Assembly (NCBI GenBank): GCA_937900305.1
Contig: CALCCV010000344.1
Span: 1-6,595, forward strand
From: an uncultured Pseudobdellovibrionaceae bacterium
GTDB lineage: Bacteria > Bdellovibrionota > Bdellovibrionia > Bdellovibrionales > Bdellovibrionaceae
Reading direction: 5' to 3'
Length of the DNA: 6,595 bases
Positions 5,228 to 6,595 of this stretch are shown in pieces (the stretch's first letter is position 1; every line of letters begins with the position of its first letter). Made by a program: the position numbers and the translations under genes. The notes beneath the pieces are model-generated. The model saw only the letters and a program-made list of their open reading frames with translations, was not told the origin of the DNA and did no database searches.

Positions 5228-6148
5228 ATGAACTTTCGGATCAAGATGGGATTGGTTCTTTTCGGACTGAGTGTAGCGCTCAGTCCGCTCGGCTGCACAC
5301 CTAAGCCCACCAAAACTCGCGAAACTCGGCGAAATCCGATCGTCAAATCTGCTTCGGCCAAAGAAGACAAGGCCAAATGGCTTGATAAAGTTCAAAAAGA
5401 CGAATGCGCGCTGCTAGACGCTCGCACTCTCTATGAATTTCAGTTGAAACGTGTTCCTGGCTCCGTGCACATGCGATGGCAGGACTTTGCTGATCAAGGA
5501 GCTAAGTTCAAAGGCACTTTGTCAAAGGACCTCGAAGGTATGGCCAATCGCCTCGCGCTGATCGGTGTTCACCCCGATCGCTGCGCCGTCATCTTCACTG
5601 ATCAAAATTCAACGGGCGAAGATGGGCGAATTGCTTGGACCTTAGCTTATCTGGGTGTGCGACAGATTCAAATTTTGAATCGGGAAGAGTACCCAGAGCT
5701 TTTCATCGGCCCCCTCGATAAAGGTGTTAAAAATTCGCCTTACTGGAAACCAGCGACTCGGGAAGAGCTCCGCACAACGCCCGCGCAATTCTTAGCCATT
5801 GCCCCTTCGACGACACGAGCCTTGGACGTTCGAACGGCGCAGGAACGCAGGGTGGCTCCACTGTCGCCCAACATGTCTTCGCACGCGATCAATATACCCG
5901 CGGCTGATTTTTACAATGGTCAGAAATTTAAAAATGAAATGATCTGGGAGTTAGAAAAAGAAGGCGTTCGCAAAGATCAAAAGTTAGTTGTGATAAGTCG
6001 CGATGGTGTGGCGGGCGCGGGAGATGCGGATCGTGTCGCGCCAGATCTCCGACCTCGCCGCCAAGCTGTCCGAGCCGGAGAACATCGCCACGGATTCCGT
6101 CGTCAATGTCAGCCAGGCGATCCGCCGCGAGGTCGCCGCGGTCGGTGA
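5228..6148 (+). CDS. Two-domain rhodanese-like exported protein, 3' end replaced at a chimeric junction
   Basis: The ATG at 5228 is preferred over the GTG at 5222 because GAGG lies five bases upstream. Residues 1-23 (MNFRIKMGLVLFGLSVALSP then LGC) form an export signal with a possible lipidated Cys23. The lipobox PLGC is imperfect, with Pro at -3, so a periplasmic protein is also possible. Two rhodanese-like domains follow. Domain 1 (about 48-160) has LLDARTLYEF and VPGSVHMRW, but its active-site loop reads FTDQNSTGED with no Cys. Domain 2 (from about 185) has ALDVRTAQE and HAINIP; its loop reads VISRDG, with Ser where the catalytic Cys is expected. The native sequence ends around residue 258. 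The rest, to the TGA at 6148, is a chance read-through of GC-rich foreign sequence, Arg/Pro-rich and without homology. So this is a partial gene in the window, probably a non-catalytic sulfurtransferase-fold protein. Confidence 0.8.
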   Translation: MNFRIKMGLVLFGLSVALSPLGCTPKPTKTRETRRNPIVKSASAKEDKAKWLDKVQKDECALLDARTLYEFQLKRVPGSVHMRWQDFADQGAKFKGTLSKDLEGMANRLALIGVHPDRCAVIFTDQNSTGEDGRIAWTLAYLGVRQIQILNREEYPELFIGPLDKGVKNSPYWKPATREELRTTPAQFLAIAPSTTRALDVRTAQERRVAPLSPNMSSHAINIPAADFYNGQKFKNEMIWELEKEGVRKDQKLVVISRDGVAGAGDADRVAPDLRPRRQAVRAGEHRHGFRRQCQPGDPPRGRRGR

Positions 6149-6209
6149 CGGCATCGAGCGCGCCATTGCCCGTGCCGGCGAACTCGAGGCGCTGGTCGCC
6201 AACGAAGTC
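6000..6209 (+). pseudogene. Internal fragment of an alphaproteobacterial coiled-coil-type protein
   Basis: The frame opening at 5997 (no start signal) encodes about 69 residues, including AREMRIVSRQISDLAAKLSE, then PENIATDSV, QAIRREVAAVGDG and IERAIARAGELEALVANEV. From memory, this matches an internal stretch of the very large helical proteins of Rhizobiales and relatives, often labelled kinesin-like or apolipoprotein-like. There the segment is followed by a different helix, so the match stops near 6209. GC content jumps at its left edge, and codons end almost always in G or C, unlike the genes to the left. It has no promoter, ribosome site or stop of its own. It is a gene fragment, not a gene. 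Confidence 0.5.
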
Positions 6210-6285
6210 CAGCTGGGCCTGATCCCCGAGTCGTCGGCCAACACCATGGGCGAGCGTTTCCGCGCGCTGGCCGTGACCGGCGAGG
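6210..6285. other. Unidentified GC-rich segment of the mosaic
   Basis: About 75 bases between two recognisable fragments. The plus strand reads GLIPESSANTMGERFRALAV, which looks protein-like but which I cannot place. The minus strand reads through as a Ser/Pro-rich frame. Its ends are set only by where the neighbouring resemblances stop. Confidence 0.3.
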
Positions 6286-6460
6286 GGACCGCCGGGGCCG
6301 GGGACGGGATGCCCCCGGGGTCGGGCGGCGCGCCGTCGGGGCGGAACAGGCTCGGCTGGGGCGGATCGCCGATCACGGTGCCGAACGCGGCCTGCTGCAC
6401 GTCGGCCCGGGTGATGCGGCCGTCGGGGCCGGTGCCCTGCAGCCCGGCCAGATCCAGCCC
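6286..6460 (-). pseudogene. Fragment resembling the peripheral subunit-binding domain of an E2 acyltransferase
   Basis: On the minus strand the frame reads GLDLAGLQGTGPDGRITRAD and then VQQA. This is the C-terminal half of the E3-binding (peripheral subunit-binding) domain of 2-oxo acid dehydrogenase E2 subunits, where G(T/S)GPxGRIxRxDV is diagnostic. It then enters a Pro/Ala-rich stretch like an E2 interdomain linker (PPDPGGIPSPAPA). The segment between (FGTVIGDPPQPSLFRPDG) is not typical of E2 and could be a further piece. Neither the lipoyl nor the catalytic domain is present. It is fused in frame to the transporter fragment at about 6460, which no known protein would be. Confidence 0.5.
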
Positions 6461-6595
6461 CTGCGCCGCCGTGTAGCCGTAGACGTTGAAGCCGTCGGCC
6501 AGGTTGCCCTGCGGCATGTACTTCTTCATGAAGGCCACCCATTCCTGGTAGCCCTTGTCGTTGGCCCACTGCGGGTCGGTCGGGTCCTTGATGTA
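6461..6595 (-). pseudogene. Fragment of a branched-chain amino acid-type ABC substrate-binding protein (LivK-like)
   Basis: A minus-strand frame enters from the right edge of the window, reading YIKDPTDPQWANDKGYQEW, then VAFMKKYMPQGN and FNVYGYTAAQ. This is the region before the C-terminal helix of periplasmic LivK-like receptors (peripheral binding protein type 6), as commonly seen in Bradyrhizobium relatives. The family normally continues YGYT-AQ-TLVQVL. Here it changes after TAAQ into an E2-like sequence, so the C-terminus is lost. The ATG at 6538 is an internal Met and not a start. GC content and codon use match the other mosaic pieces and not the left part of the window. Confidence 0.6.

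Noticed and set aside
4372..5376. Long minus-strand frames opposite lysS and its downstream gap
   Set aside because: lysS is intact on the plus strand with all class II motifs. The antisense frames have no ribosome sites or recognisable domains.
5928..6569. Long minus-strand frames across the mosaic as full-length genes
   Set aside because: Extreme GC removes stop codons, so long frames arise by chance. They run through pieces of unrelated proteins and across the composition break.

Overview
The window has two unlike parts. Positions 1 to about 6000 are one coherent stretch of ordinary bacterial chromosome of moderate GC (about half, by eye). It has compact genes, good Shine-Dalgarno sites, an Escherichia coli-like initiator tRNA, a DhnA-type class I aldolase, a class II lysyl-tRNA synthetase and two proteins with lipoprotein-like signals. 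This fits a Gram-negative proteobacterium-like organism. Bdellovibrionota is my best guess, but it rests on general resemblance only. From about 6000 to 6595 the sequence switches within a few bases to very GC-rich DNA (roughly 70-80% by eye). That part reads as a patchwork of short, unrelated gene pieces of alphaproteobacterial type.

Layout. Positions 1-550 are accessory-looking. Minus-strand short frames resemble the N-terminus of a phage-type integrase, possibly frameshifted, and three copies of an inverted TGGTAACCA motif lie upstream of them. The frames sit just downstream of the 3' end of an initiator tRNA-fMet gene (555-631, minus), a common kind of position for integrated elements. 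Positions 632-1031 are intergenic, with a candidate tRNA promoter, a tandem 10-bp repeat and a candidate promoter for the next gene. An M48 metalloprotease lipoprotein (1032-1838, plus) converges on an Nfu/NifU-type iron-sulfur scaffold (1896-2456, minus). A divergent intergenic region, which may encode a small leader peptide, leads into class I fructose-bisphosphate aldolase (2653-3576) and then lysS (3676-5166). No intrinsic terminator separates those two. A putative exported two-domain rhodanese-like protein (from 5228) follows and is cut off by the composition break near 6000.

Functionally this is housekeeping plus envelope maintenance: translation (tRNA-fMet, LysRS), glycolysis or gluconeogenesis (aldolase), Fe-S cluster delivery (Nfu), envelope protein quality control (M48 lipoprotein) and a sulfurtransferase-fold protein with no visible catalytic cysteine. 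Nothing here shows that the genes form one pathway.

I did not find a convincing new biological system. The strongest anomaly is the terminal mosaic, most likely an assembly or amplification chimera. The next most interesting are the degraded integrase-like module beside tRNA-fMet, the small frame overlapping the aldolase start by ATGA, and three perfect or near-perfect tandem repeats with 10-12 bp periods in front of genes.
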